From Paraburkholderia guartelaensis (GTDB taxonomy: Bacteria > Pseudomonadota > Gammaproteobacteria > Burkholderiales > Burkholderiaceae): a stretch of 52,912 bases of DNA. Shown here piece by piece: positions 9,271-17,721 of the stretch (position 1 is its first letter; each line of letters starts with the position of its first letter). The stretch covers positions 1-52,912 of the forward strand of contig NZ_SMOD01000050.1 in the NCBI RefSeq assembly GCF_004353905.1. Reading direction: 5' to 3'. The notes beneath the pieces were generated by a model. That model saw nothing but the letters and a program-made list of their open reading frames with translations. It had not been told where the DNA came from and searched no databases. Both the position numbers and the translations under genes were made by a program.

Positions 9271-10851
9271 TTACTGCTTCACCAGCTCGCCGTCGCGCAA
9301 ACGCCACAGCGCGAGCGGATTGTCGTTCTGCAGTGTGACCGGCAGAAGTTCGGCCGGCAGGTCCTGGTAGCAGACCGGACGCAGGAAGCGCTCGATCGCC
9401 ATCGCGCCCACGGAAGTCGTGCGCGCGTCCGAGGTGGCCGGGAACGGGCCGCCGTGAACCATCGCATACGAGACTTCGACGCCCGTCGGGAAGCCGTTCG
9501 CCAGAATGCGGCCGGCCTTGCGCTCGAGAATCGGCAAGAGGCGCGCGGCCATCGCATAGTCATCGCGGTCGATGTGCAGCGTCGCCGTGAGCTGGCCTTC
9601 GAGGTGCTCCGCCACGCGCGCGAGTTCGGCTTCGTCGCGGCACGCCACGACAACCGAGGTCGGCCCGAAGATCTCGTCCGACAACGCGTGCTGGGCGAGG
9701 AACTGCTCGGCGCTCGCCTTGAAGAGGACCGGCAGCGCGTCGCAATGCGCGTCCGTCTTCGTGCCTTCGGCCAGATTCTCGATGCCCGGCAGCTGCTTGC
9801 GCGCCGCAACGGCTTCGCCATACGTCGAGGCGATGCCGGCCGTCAGCATGCTTTGCGAGGGCTTCTGCGTGAGCGCGGCGCTTGCCGCCTTCACGAAGCG
9901 GTCGAGTTCCGGCGAGTCGATCGCGAGCACGAGGCCCGGGTTCGTGCAGAACTGACCCACGCCCATCGTGAGCGAATCGACAAAGCCTTGCGCGAGCGCT
10001 TCACCGCGTGCAGCCAGCGCCGCGGGCAGCACGAACATCGGGTTGATGCTGCTCATTTCGGCGTAGACCGGAATCGGCTCAGGGCGCGCAGCCGCAATGT
10101 GCGAAAGCGCGAGACCGCCACGGCGCGAGCCCGTGAAGCCCACGGCCTTGATAGCCGGGTGCGCCACGAGCGTTTCGCCCGCTTCGTTGCCGCCGCCGAA
10201 GACGAGCGAGAACACGCCTTCGGGCAGGCCGACGTCAGCCACGGCCTGCTGGATCGCGCGGCCTACGAGTTCCGAGGTGCCCGGATGGGCCAGGTGCGCC
10301 TTCACGACGACCGGGCAACCGGCAGCCAGCGCCGAAGCCGTGTCGCCGCCCGCCACCGAAAACGCCAGCGGGAAGTTGCTCGCGCCGAACACGGCCACGG
10401 GGCCGAGCGGGATGCGATGCGCGCGCAGGTCCGAGCGCGGCAGCGGCTTGCGCTCCGGCAGCGCTGAGTCGAGCACGGCGCCGCACCAGCGGCCGTCGCG
10501 CACGAGCGATGCGAAAAGACGCAGCTGGCCGACCGTACGGCCACGCTCGCCTTCGAGGCGCGCCTTGGGCAGCGCCGATTCGAGATGCGCGCGCTCGATC
10601 AGCGCGTCGCCGATGCCGAGAATGCGTTCGGCGATCGCTTCGAGCAGGCGCGCACGCGTTTCGTGCGGGGCAGCGCGGAAGGCGTCGAACGCCTGCGCCG
10701 CGAGTTCACAAGCGCGCGCGACTTCGGCCTTGCCGCCGAGGCCGAACGACGGCTCGATTTCCTCGCCGAGCGCGGGCGCGAAGGCGCGCATCTCGCCTGC
10801 CGCGCCGCGCACCGCTTGCGCGCCGAGCAGCATGGCTCCAGTAATCTGCAT
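9271..10851 (-). CDS. 2-ketoglutarate semialdehyde dehydrogenase-type aldehyde dehydrogenase
   Basis: NAD(P)-dependent aldehyde dehydrogenase of 526 residues, the length and style of the KGSADH group that oxidises 2,5-dioxopentanoate to 2-ketoglutarate. Visible elements are F-G-A-S-N-F-P-L-A-F-S-V-A-G-G-D-T (cofactor side), F-T-G-S-R-R-G-G, the catalytic Glu in V-Y-A-E-M-S-S-I-N-P and the catalytic Cys in G-Q-F-C-T-N-P-G. The ATG at 10851 has GGAG five bases upstream; the frame extends to a TTG at 10866 that is less likely. It lies 30 bp downstream of the DHDPS-like gene in one operon. In a Weimberg-type pathway it performs the last step into the TCA cycle. Confidence 0.92.
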   Translation of the reverse strand: MQITGAMLLGAQAVRGAAGEMRAFAPALGEEIEPSFGLGGKAEVARACELAAQAFDAFRAAPHETRARLLEAIAERILGIGDALIERAHLESALPKARLEGERGRTVGQLRLFASLVRDGRWCGAVLDSALPERKPLPRSDLRAHRIPLGPVAVFGASNFPLAFSVAGGDTASALAAGCPVVVKAHLAHPGTSELVGRAIQQAVADVGLPEGVFSLVFGGGNEAGETLVAHPAIKAVGFTGSRRGGLALSHIAAARPEPIPVYAEMSSINPMFVLPAALAARGEALAQGFVDSLTMGVGQFCTNPGLVLAIDSPELDRFVKAASAALTQKPSQSMLTAGIASTYGEAVAARKQLPGIENLAEGTKTDAHCDALPVLFKASAEQFLAQHALSDEIFGPTSVVVACRDEAELARVAEHLEGQLTATLHIDRDDYAMAARLLPILERKAGRILANGFPTGVEVSYAMVHGGPFPATSDARTTSVGAMAIERFLRPVCYQDLPAELLPVTLQNDNPLALWRLRDGELVKQ

Positions 10852-10881
10852 GTTCGCTCCGTTCAATTGCTATCTGCCGAT

Positions 10882-11829
10882 TTACGCGTTGGCGGTCTGG
10901 GCCGTTGCGGCCAGCTTCTGTTCGAATGCGAGCAGCGCCTTGGCTGCGTCGCCGATCGCCGGCAGCGCCTCAGCGGGCGACTGCGAGAGCAGCGGCAGGA
11001 TCGGACCCATGTCGGCAATGCCCGAGAGCGTCACGGCGTCGTGCAGCACGCGGATGAGCGAGATGTTGTCGCGCAGCGTTTCGAGCGGCATGAAGGCATC
11101 GTAGAGGCGTTGTGCTTCTTCCGCACGGCCTTCCTTCGCGGCCTTCAGGAGCGCCATGATGGCGTTCGATGCGATACAGCCCGAGCCCGTGGTCCAGGCA
11201 GCCAGACCGAAGTCGCGCACGTGAACCAGCGCCGGACGCTCGCCCATGCCCGAGACGACCTTCGAGGCCGGCACGCTTTCCAGCAGGCGGCGCAGATACG
11301 GGTCGTTCGCCGGATCCTTGCGCACGATGGCGTACTTGACCGCAATGAGCGTGCCGCGGTCGATCAGGCGCACGAGCGTGTCGACGTCGACATAGTCTTC
11401 GCTCTTGATATAGAGCGTGAGCGGAATGCCAGCGGTGTCGGCGATACGCGTGAGACCGGTTTCGACGCCTGCGGGCGTGGTGAAGCCGGAAAGCGGCAGC
11501 ACCATGGCCGTCTTGTACTGCGTTTGCGCGAGGATGCGCGCCTGGTCGAGCATCTTGCCGTAGTCGGGACCGATGGCCGGAATCACGCGCGTTTCGGGCG
11601 CGGTGAGGTCGGCGAGCATGTCAAGCAACTCGCGGAATTCGCTCACGGCGACGTGGTACAGGTTCGCATTGCCGCCGTACAGCAGCGTGCGGATACCGCC
11701 CGCTTCCATATGGCGGATCAGCTTGCGGTTCTCTTCGACGGCGAGGGAGAAGTCGGGGCGGCGTGCGAGCGGCGGCACTGCCATCACAGTCGAGGCGAAT
11801 TCGCTCTCGACAATCGGGGACACGTTCAT
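10882..11829 (-). CDS. DHDPS-superfamily lyase, probable 2-keto-3-deoxy sugar-acid dehydratase
   Basis: Class I aldolase-fold enzyme of 315 residues of the dihydrodipicolinate synthase/N-acetylneuraminate lyase family. The Schiff-base lysine is in I-A-V-K-Y-A-I-V-R-K-D, after a predicted (beta/alpha)8 barrel that contains G-G-N-A-N-L-Y-H. It departs from the canonical G-T-T-G-E motif (here G-G-N-A-N), so it is not a lysine-biosynthesis DapA. Paired with the semialdehyde dehydrogenase and the IlvD-type dehydratase, the expected job is dehydration of a 2-keto-3-deoxypentonate to 2-ketoglutarate semialdehyde. An aldolase cleaving the same intermediate cannot be excluded from sequence. First gene of its operon; ATG at 11829. 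Confidence 0.85.
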   Translation of the reverse strand: MNVSPIVESEFASTVMAVPPLARRPDFSLAVEENRKLIRHMEAGGIRTLLYGGNANLYHVAVSEFRELLDMLADLTAPETRVIPAIGPDYGKMLDQARILAQTQYKTAMVLPLSGFTTPAGVETGLTRIADTAGIPLTLYIKSEDYVDVDTLVRLIDRGTLIAVKYAIVRKDPANDPYLRRLLESVPASKVVSGMGERPALVHVRDFGLAAWTTGSGCIASNAIMALLKAAKEGRAEEAQRLYDAFMPLETLRDNISLIRVLHDAVTLSGIADMGPILPLLSQSPAEALPAIGDAAKALLAFEQKLAATAQTANA

Positions 11830-11852
11830 GAGGCCTCGTGCTGGGATGGTGG

Positions 11853-11943
11853 GTTGTCAATACCGAGCACAGTAGCACCGGCTCACCGTAGTTGTCAAAC
11901 AACTTGTTCCATTTGTTAGGGTTTGTTCGGAGGGTATGACAAC
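11853..11943. promoter_or_regulatory. Cluster of GTTGTC repeats in the divergent promoter region
   Basis: The 310-bp region 11830-12139 separates the minus-strand catabolic operon from the plus-strand dehydrogenase operon and has no gene. It contains GTTGTCAA at 11853, the palindrome GTTGTCAAACAAC at 11891-11903, and an inverted copy TATGACAAC at 11935-11943. This spacing is what a multimeric operator for a GntR-type regulator would look like. It is a pattern observation; no binding data are available. Confidence 0.45.
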
Positions 11944-12004
11944 CGCGGTCCGGCCGCCCTTGCGCGGCCGGTACCGGCCCCGTAAAGGAATATTGTAGAA
12001 TCGC

Positions 12005-12028
12005 GTTCCAATCGTGGAACCGGTTCCA
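12005..12028. promoter_or_regulatory. Perfect palindrome, LacI-type operator candidate
   Basis: TGGAACCGGTTCCA (12015-12028) is a perfect 14-bp palindrome centred on CCGG, the form typical of LacI/GalR-family operators. It overlaps a second inverted repeat, GTTCCA-ATCG-TGGAAC (12005-12020). The site is 112 bp upstream of the small dehydrogenase subunit and lies on the plus-strand side of the divergent promoter. No LacI-family gene is adjacent; the only one in the window is at 21869-22903 and has its own candidate operator. Confidence 0.5.
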
Positions 12029-12139
12029 TTTGACATCTCCGTTCCGTGGCCGCCACGGCGGCGTGTCACGCGCAGCGCGCAGGATGGCTACGCGGACACG
12101 GTCGAATCACACCGCGCCGAACTCATACAGAATCCCACA

Positions 12140-12886
12140 ATGTCTGAATCTCCTCTCACGACACGCCGCGGCTTCCTGCGCACGGCAGCGGTGCTCGTGC
12201 CCGCCAGCGCACTGGCGGGCTGCGAGGGCGGCAAAGCGCCGTCGAGCGAAACCGCCGCGGCGGGCAGCGCCGCCTCTGCGCCCAACACCAGGCCTGAAGC
12301 CGCGCAGGCCGCCTACAAGCCCCGCTTCTTCGACGCGCGCGAGTGGGCCTTTGTCGAAGCCGCCACCGACCGTCTGATTCCCGCCGATTCCGAAGGCCCC
12401 GGCGCGCTGGAGGCCGGCGTGCCCGAATTCATCGACCGGCAGATGGACACGCCCTACGCGCACGGCGCCCTCTGGTACATGCAGGGGCCGTTCCAGCAGG
12501 GTGTGCCCGAACTCGGCTACCAGTTGAAGCTCGTGCCGCGCGACATCTACCGGCTCGGCATCCAGGCCGTGAACGCGTACTGCGCGAAGGCCTACGGCAA
12601 GGACTTCGACGCGCTCGACGCCAGCACGCGCGACAGCGTGCTCAGCGCGCTCGAGGCGGGCAAGGTCGAACTGGACGGCGTGCCTGCCTCCGTGTTCTTC
12701 GGCCAGTTGCTGCAGAACACGCGCGAAGGCTACTTCTGCGATCCGATCCACGGCGGCAACCGCAACATGGCCGCGTGGAAGATGATCGGCTTTCCCGGCG
12801 CACGCGCCGACTTCATGGATTTCGTGAACCAGAACGGCAAGCCCTATCCGTACGGCCCGGTCTCGATCAACGGGGAGCGTACGTAA
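12140..12886 (+). CDS. Gluconate 2-dehydrogenase subunit 3-like (gamma) subunit, Tat-exported
   Basis: Small subunit (248 residues) of a three-component periplasmic FAD dehydrogenase. The N-terminus TTRRGFLRTAAVLVPASA is a Tat signal with the twin arginine, followed by a lipobox-like L-A-G-C. In this family the Tat signal carries the signal-less flavoprotein subunit across the membrane. The rest matches the gluconate 2-dehydrogenase subunit 3 domain (F-F-D-A-R-E-W-A-F-V-E-A-A-T-D-R-L-I-P near residue 60). The ATG at 12140 is used; an in-frame extension to 12014 begins inside the operator palindrome and is rejected. Stop and next start are adjacent, and GGGGAG near its end serves the next gene. 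Confidence 0.93.
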   Translation: MSESPLTTRRGFLRTAAVLVPASALAGCEGGKAPSSETAAAGSAASAPNTRPEAAQAAYKPRFFDAREWAFVEAATDRLIPADSEGPGALEAGVPEFIDRQMDTPYAHGALWYMQGPFQQGVPELGYQLKLVPRDIYRLGIQAVNAYCAKAYGKDFDALDASTRDSVLSALEAGKVELDGVPASVFFGQLLQNTREGYFCDPIHGGNRNMAAWKMIGFPGARADFMDFVNQNGKPYPYGPVSINGERT

Positions 12887-14662
12887 ATGGCGATCAAAAA
12901 ACCTCATGTCGATGCCGTCGTGATCGGCTTCGGCTGGACCGGCGCGATCCTCTCGAAGGAACTGACCGAAGCCGGCCTGAACGTGGTGGCGCTCGAGCGC
13001 GGCGAGTATCGCGACACCTACCCGGACGGCGCGTACCCCAACACCATCGACGAGCTCACGTACAACATCCGCAAGAAGCTCTTTCTCGATCTTTCGAAGA
13101 CCACTGTCTCGATCCGCCACGGCGTGAACGACACGGCCCTGCCCTACCGCCAGCTCGCCGCGTTTCTGCCCGGCGAAGGCGTGGGCGGCGCGGGCCTGCA
13201 CTGGTCGGGCGTGCACTTCCGCATCACGCCCGAAGAATTGCGCCTGAAGAGCCACTACGAGGAGCGCTACGGCAGGAAGTTCATCCCCGAAGGCATGACG
13301 ATCCAGGACTACGGCGTCACGTACGACGAACTGGAGCCGCATTTCGACTTCGCGGAAAAGGTATTCGGCACCTCGGGCCAGGCGTACAAGGTGAAGGGCA
13401 ACGTGGTCGGCGACGGCAATGTGTTCGAAGCCGCGCGCAGCGACAATTTCCCGTTGCCCGCGCAACTGAACACCTATTCGGCGCAGCGCTTCTTCGACGC
13501 GGCGAAGTCCATCGGCCTGCATCCCTACCGCCTGCCTTCGGCGAACACGTCGGGGCCGTACACGAACCCCTATGGCGTACAGATGGGCCCGTGCAACTTC
13601 TGCGGCTTCTGCAGCGGTTACGCGTGCTACATGTACTCGAAGGCTTCGCCGAACCTCAACATCCTGCCCGCGCTCAAGCAGGAAAAGCACTTCGAACTGC
13701 GCTCGAAATGCCACGTGCTGCGCGTCGAACTCGACGACACCAAAAAGCGCGCCACGGGCGTCACGTACATCGATCCGGCGGGCCAGGAAGTGTTCCAGCC
13801 CGCAGACCTCGTGATCGTCTCGGCATTCCAGTATCACAACGTGCACCTGCTGCTGCTTTCGGGCATCGGCAAGCCCTATGACCCGGTTTCGGGCGAAGGC
13901 GTGGTGGGCCGCAACTTCGCGTACCAGAACCTCTCGACCATCACGGCGTTCTTCGACAAGGACACGTGGACGAATCCGTTCATCGGCGCGGGCGGCAATG
14001 GCGTGGCCGTGGATGACTTCAACGCCGACAACTTCGACCACGGCCCGCTCGGTTTCGTGGGCGGCTCGCCGCTCTGGGTGAACCAGGCTGGCGTGAAGCC
14101 GATCAGCGGCATCGCCACGCCCGCGGGCACGCCCAACTGGGGCGCCGGGTGGAAGAAGGCCGTGAAGGACCACTACGCGCACACCATTTCGATGGATGCG
14201 CACGGGTCCAACATGTCGTACCGCGACGTGTACCTCGACCTCGACCCGACCTATCGCGATTCGTACGGCCAGCCGCTCCTGCGCATGACCTTCGACTGGA
14301 AGGACAACGACATCAAGATGGCGCAGTACGTGACGGGCCAGATGCAGAAGATCGCCGAGGCGATGGGCCCGAAGGCGATCAACGTCTACACGCGCGAATT
14401 CGGCGTGCACTTCGACTCGCGCCGCTACCAGACCACTCACCTCGTGGGCGGGGCCGTGATGGGCACCGACCCGAACACCAGCGTCATCAACCGCTATCTG
14501 CAGAGCTGGGACGCGCCCAACGTGTTCGTGATGGGCGCCTCCGCGTTCCCGCAGGGGATCGGCTACAACCCGACCGGCCTCGTCGCCGCCCTCGCTTACT
14601 GGAGTGCGAAAGCCATTCGCAACCAGTATCTGAAGAATCCCGGTCCCCTGGTGAGCGTGTGA
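12887..14662 (+). CDS. GMC-family FAD sugar/aldonate dehydrogenase, catalytic subunit
   Basis: Flavoprotein of 591 residues. It has the N-terminal FAD dinucleotide fold V-V-I-G-F-G-W-T-G-A-I-L (about 11-22) ending in A-L-E-R-G, a G-G-A-G-L-H-W-S-G segment near 105, and the C-terminal GMC signature region Y-N-P-T-G-L-V-A-A-L near 565. A cysteine cluster C-N-F-C-G-F-C-S-G-Y-A-C at about 235-246 resembles the iron-sulfur site of bacterial FAD-glucose and gluconate dehydrogenases. No signal peptide; export is expected with the Tat subunit. The length fits gluconate 2-dehydrogenase and 2-ketogluconate dehydrogenase alpha subunits rather than glucose dehydrogenase. Substrate unknown; a sugar or sugar acid feeding the divergent pathway is inferred. 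Confidence 0.92.
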   Translation: MAIKKPHVDAVVIGFGWTGAILSKELTEAGLNVVALERGEYRDTYPDGAYPNTIDELTYNIRKKLFLDLSKTTVSIRHGVNDTALPYRQLAAFLPGEGVGGAGLHWSGVHFRITPEELRLKSHYEERYGRKFIPEGMTIQDYGVTYDELEPHFDFAEKVFGTSGQAYKVKGNVVGDGNVFEAARSDNFPLPAQLNTYSAQRFFDAAKSIGLHPYRLPSANTSGPYTNPYGVQMGPCNFCGFCSGYACYMYSKASPNLNILPALKQEKHFELRSKCHVLRVELDDTKKRATGVTYIDPAGQEVFQPADLVIVSAFQYHNVHLLLLSGIGKPYDPVSGEGVVGRNFAYQNLSTITAFFDKDTWTNPFIGAGGNGVAVDDFNADNFDHGPLGFVGGSPLWVNQAGVKPISGIATPAGTPNWGAGWKKAVKDHYAHTISMDAHGSNMSYRDVYLDLDPTYRDSYGQPLLRMTFDWKDNDIKMAQYVTGQMQKIAEAMGPKAINVYTREFGVHFDSRRYQTTHLVGGAVMGTDPNTSVINRYLQSWDAPNVFVMGASAFPQGIGYNPTGLVAALAYWSAKAIRNQYLKNPGPLVSV

Positions 14663-14670
14663 AGAGCCGC

Positions 14671-16005
14671 ATGAAGAAGAACATTTTTTCCATCGGCGCG
14701 AATGTTGCACGCGCAACTTTCGCGTGCGCGGCGTTCATGGCATTTTCGGCGCACGCGGCCGAGCAACCGAACGCGCTCGTCGCGCATGGCGAATACCTCG
14801 CTCGCGCCGGCGACTGCATCGCCTGCCATACCACGCAGGGCGGCAAGCCCTTCGCGGGCGGCCTGAAGTTCGATACGCCCATCGGCGCGATCTACTCCAC
14901 GAACATTACGCCAGACGCCCGGAGCGGCATCGGCAAGTGGAGCTACGACGACTTCGCCAGGGCCGTGCGCCAGGGCGTGCGGCCGAATGGCGACACGCTC
15001 TACCCCGCGATGCCCTACCCGTCGTACGCACGCCTCTCCGATGACGACATGAAGGCGCTCTACGCGTACTTCATGCACGGCGTCGGGCCCGTGCAGGCGC
15101 AGAACCGCGCGGTGGACATTCCCTGGCCGCTCTCGATGCGCTGGCCGCTCGGCGCCTGGCGCGTGCTGTTCGCGCCGAAGGTGCAGGCGTTCGACGGCTC
15201 GCATTACAACGATGCGATCATCGCGCGCGGCGCCTATCTCGTGCAAGGCCTCGGCCACTGCGGCGCGTGCCACACGCCGCGCGCACGCACGATGCAGGAA
15301 CTCGCGCTCACCGACCTCGAAGGCGACGACTTCCTCGCAGGCGGCGGCCCGATCGACGGCTGGGTACCTTCCAGTCTGCGCGGCAACCCGCGCACGGGCC
15401 TCGGCAGCTGGAACGAGGACGACATCGTGCAGTTCCTCAAGTCGGGACGCAATCTGCATACGGCCGCCTTCGGCGGCATGACCGACGTGGTCCAGCACAG
15501 CATGCAGCACATGAACGACGCGGACCTGCTCGCCATCGCGCGCTACCTCAAGACGCTGCCCTCTAGCGCCCCGAAGGAAACCACGTACGCCTACGATCCC
15601 GCCACCGCGAACAAGCTGCAAAACGGCGATGCGAGCGCACGCGGCGCAGCGGTCTATCGCGACAACTGCATGGCCTGCCACCGCAGCGACGGACGCGGCT
15701 ATACGCGTGTATTTCCGGCACTCGGCGGCAACCCGGTCGTGCAGGGCAAGGACCCCACTTCGCTGATTCACGTGCTGCTCGCAGGCAGTGCGCTCGAAGG
15801 CACGAAATCCTCGCCCTCGTCGTTCACGATGCCGGCGTTCGGCTGGCGTCTGTCCGATCAGGAAGTGGCCGACGTGTCCACCTTCGTGCGTGCGAGCTGG
15901 GGCAACACCGGCGCGCCGGTCAGCGCCGATGACGTCGCCAAGGTCCGCAAGACCGTCACCGTGAGCACGCCGGAGCTGCCGCCCGGCGCAACGCTCAAGC
16001 GCTAA
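14671..16005 (+). CDS. Triheme cytochrome c subunit of the periplasmic dehydrogenase
   Basis: Electron-transfer subunit of 444 residues with a Sec signal peptide (M-K-K-N-I-F-S-I-G, hydrophobic core, A-H-A-A-E). Three c-type heme motifs are visible: CIACH at 49, CGACH at 197 and CMACH at 333, dividing the protein into three cytochrome domains, as in alcohol, gluconate and fructose dehydrogenase cytochromes. It passes electrons from the flavoprotein to ubiquinone or the oxidase chain at the periplasmic face. ATG 14671 lies 8 bp beyond the GMC stop. The open frame extends upstream inside the GMC gene but has no signal peptide there. Confidence 0.95.
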   Translation: MKKNIFSIGANVARATFACAAFMAFSAHAAEQPNALVAHGEYLARAGDCIACHTTQGGKPFAGGLKFDTPIGAIYSTNITPDARSGIGKWSYDDFARAVRQGVRPNGDTLYPAMPYPSYARLSDDDMKALYAYFMHGVGPVQAQNRAVDIPWPLSMRWPLGAWRVLFAPKVQAFDGSHYNDAIIARGAYLVQGLGHCGACHTPRARTMQELALTDLEGDDFLAGGGPIDGWVPSSLRGNPRTGLGSWNEDDIVQFLKSGRNLHTAAFGGMTDVVQHSMQHMNDADLLAIARYLKTLPSSAPKETTYAYDPATANKLQNGDASARGAAVYRDNCMACHRSDGRGYTRVFPALGGNPVVQGKDPTSLIHVLLAGSALEGTKSSPSSFTMPAFGWRLSDQEVADVSTFVRASWGNTGAPVSADDVAKVRKTVTVSTPELPPGATLKR

Positions 16006-16131
16006 CGCGCCCCGCGTAGCACTTTTCCCTCCCCGCGTTTCACGCCTGCCGTCTCGTTCGCGAGGCCGCAGGTGTGTGCGCGCATAACCAGAAATCGCTC
16101 ACCAGGCGATCTTTAGTCGTTGAAACAACAA

Positions 16132-17328
16132 ATGATGAGAAAACACCTGCTCGCCGCACCAGTCCTGTTCTCGCTCGCCGGCATCGCATCGGCGCAAGGC
16201 TCGGTCACGCTGTATGGCATTGCCGACGCCGGCATCACGTATCGCAGCAACGAGCGCACCGGCACCACCGGCGCTTACACGGGCCATTCGAACGTGGGCC
16301 TCTCCACCGGCAACCTCTCGGGCAGCCGCTGGGGCATCAAGGGCAAGGAAGATCTGGGCAACGGACTCGCGGCCATCTTCCTGCTCGAAGACGGCTTCGA
16401 CATCACGAACGGCACCTCGGGCCAGAGCGGACGCCTGTTCGGCCGCCAGGCCTTCGTGGGCCTCTCGGACCAGCGTTACGGCTCACTCACCATGGGCCGC
16501 CAGTACACCTCGCTCGACGACTTCGTCGGGCCGGTCGCGCCCGTGAACTTCATCGGCGGCTTCGGCGCGCATCCGGGCGACATCGACGACCTCGACCAGA
16601 CCACGCGCGTGGACAACTCGATCAAGTACACGAGCGCGAACTACGGAGGCTTCACGTTCGGCGCGCTGTACGGATTCGGCGGCCAGGCGGGCAGCATGAA
16701 GCGTAAGAACACCTGGAGCGTGGGCGCGGGCTATGCAAACGGGCCGCTGCGCATGGGCGTGGGGTATGAGCGCTCGGACAACAGCAAGACGGGCCTCGAC
16801 GATCCCACCTACGGCAAGTGGCAAGGCACGTACGACGGCACGTTCAACTCGTCGATCAACGAAGGCTACGCGAGCGCGCAATCGCAGCAGGTGGTGGCCG
16901 CGGGCGCCACGTGGGACTTCGGTCCTGCCGTGGTGGGCGTGAACTACAGCAACGTGCAATATCGCTCGGGCGCGAATTCGCTGTTCTCGGGCAATGCGAT
17001 CTTCAATATCGCAGGCATTTTCACGCAGTGGAACGTGCAACCGCGCACGCATCTGTTCGCGGGCTACAGCTATACGCGGGGCAGCGCCGTGGAAGGCGTG
17101 GATGAAGACGCGCAGTACCACAACGTTTCGGTGGGCGCGACCTACGACCTCTCGACACGCTCGACGGTGTATCTGCTCGCGGGCTACCAGCATGCATCGG
17201 GCATGACGCTCGACGCCGCCGGCAATCCGGTCGCGGCAACCGCTTCGGTGTCCGACAAGGGCAACGGCCACTCGTCGGCCACGCAGTCGCAAGCCATCGT
17301 GAGCGTGGGCTTGCGTCAGAAGTTCTAA
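16132..17328 (+). CDS. Second outer-membrane trimeric porin
   Basis: Porin of 398 residues with signal peptide MMRKHLLAAPVLFSLAGIASA and mature start Q-G-S-V-T-L-Y-G-I-A-D-A-G-I-T-Y-R. It ends in R-Q-K-F with terminal Phe. It shares the G-S-R-W-G-I-K-G-K-E-D-L-G-N-G and H-P-G-D-I-D-D-L-D blocks with the porin at 1774-2982, so the two are paralogues. The start is uncertain between the tandem ATGs 16132 and 16135; no clear Shine-Dalgarno is seen. It follows the cytochrome gene by 126 bp and ends at a strong terminator, closing the plus-strand half of the locus. Confidence 0.94.
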   Translation: MMRKHLLAAPVLFSLAGIASAQGSVTLYGIADAGITYRSNERTGTTGAYTGHSNVGLSTGNLSGSRWGIKGKEDLGNGLAAIFLLEDGFDITNGTSGQSGRLFGRQAFVGLSDQRYGSLTMGRQYTSLDDFVGPVAPVNFIGGFGAHPGDIDDLDQTTRVDNSIKYTSANYGGFTFGALYGFGGQAGSMKRKNTWSVGAGYANGPLRMGVGYERSDNSKTGLDDPTYGKWQGTYDGTFNSSINEGYASAQSQQVVAAGATWDFGPAVVGVNYSNVQYRSGANSLFSGNAIFNIAGIFTQWNVQPRTHLFAGYSYTRGSAVEGVDEDAQYHNVSVGATYDLSTRSTVYLLAGYQHASGMTLDAAGNPVAATASVSDKGNGHSSATQSQAIVSVGLRQKF

Positions 17329-17364
17329 TACCCTGAATCTTCGTTGCTCGCGCAACGACATCCG

Positions 17365-17398
17365 CGGGTGCTCATGCGTTGAGCGCCCGCTTCTTTTT
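17365..17398 (+). terminator. Rho-independent terminator after the second porin
   Basis: Stem GCGGGTGCTC (17365-17374) pairs with GAGCGCCCGC (17382-17391) with one G-U pair and a 7-base loop, followed by TTCTTTTT. It lies 37 bp beyond the porin stop. Confidence 0.92.
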
Positions 17399-17415
17399 GG
17401 CGGCCGCGTGGCCGC

Positions 17416-17634
17416 TCAGTGCAACACCTCGGGCCGGTCCAGCAGGCCGTAAAACTCGTCGATCGTCACGGTCGGTGCGAACTGCGAGAGTGTGGCGACG
17501 ATCACGTCGTCGGTAATCGCCGATCCTGCCGCCGATTCGAGCTGAACCCCGGCCGCGGCGGCCTGGCTCTCGGCCAGCTCGAGGGCGATCGACAGGATGA
17601 AGCGTGCGTCGGTTTGGGTGAGTAGGGCTTTCAT
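17416..17634 (-). CDS. Small hypothetical protein (72 residues)
   Basis: I do not recognise a family. The protein begins MKALLTQTDARFILSIALEL, is mildly acidic, has no signal peptide or membrane segment, and looks like a compact mostly helical protein. The reading frame has normal high-GC codon bias and lies alone between a terminator and the AraC gene on the same strand. The Shine-Dalgarno is weak (GCAGGC). It could be a real small gene or a fortuitous frame. Confidence 0.5.
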   Translation of the reverse strand: MKALLTQTDARFILSIALELAESQAAAAGVQLESAAGSAITDDVIVATLSQFAPTVTIDEFYGLLDRPEVLH

Positions 17635-17721
17635 GCCTGCACTAACGGCGCGCGCACGGGGAATCTTTAGGGTTTTGTGGGGTTTCGTAAGGCTTGGTAA
17701 TCGATGCGCGCAGCCCTATGC

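Noticed and set aside
12107..14716. 869-codon minus-strand open frame opposite the dehydrogenase subunits.
   Set aside because: Antisense shadow caused by GC-rich codon use; the plus strand encodes clear family members.
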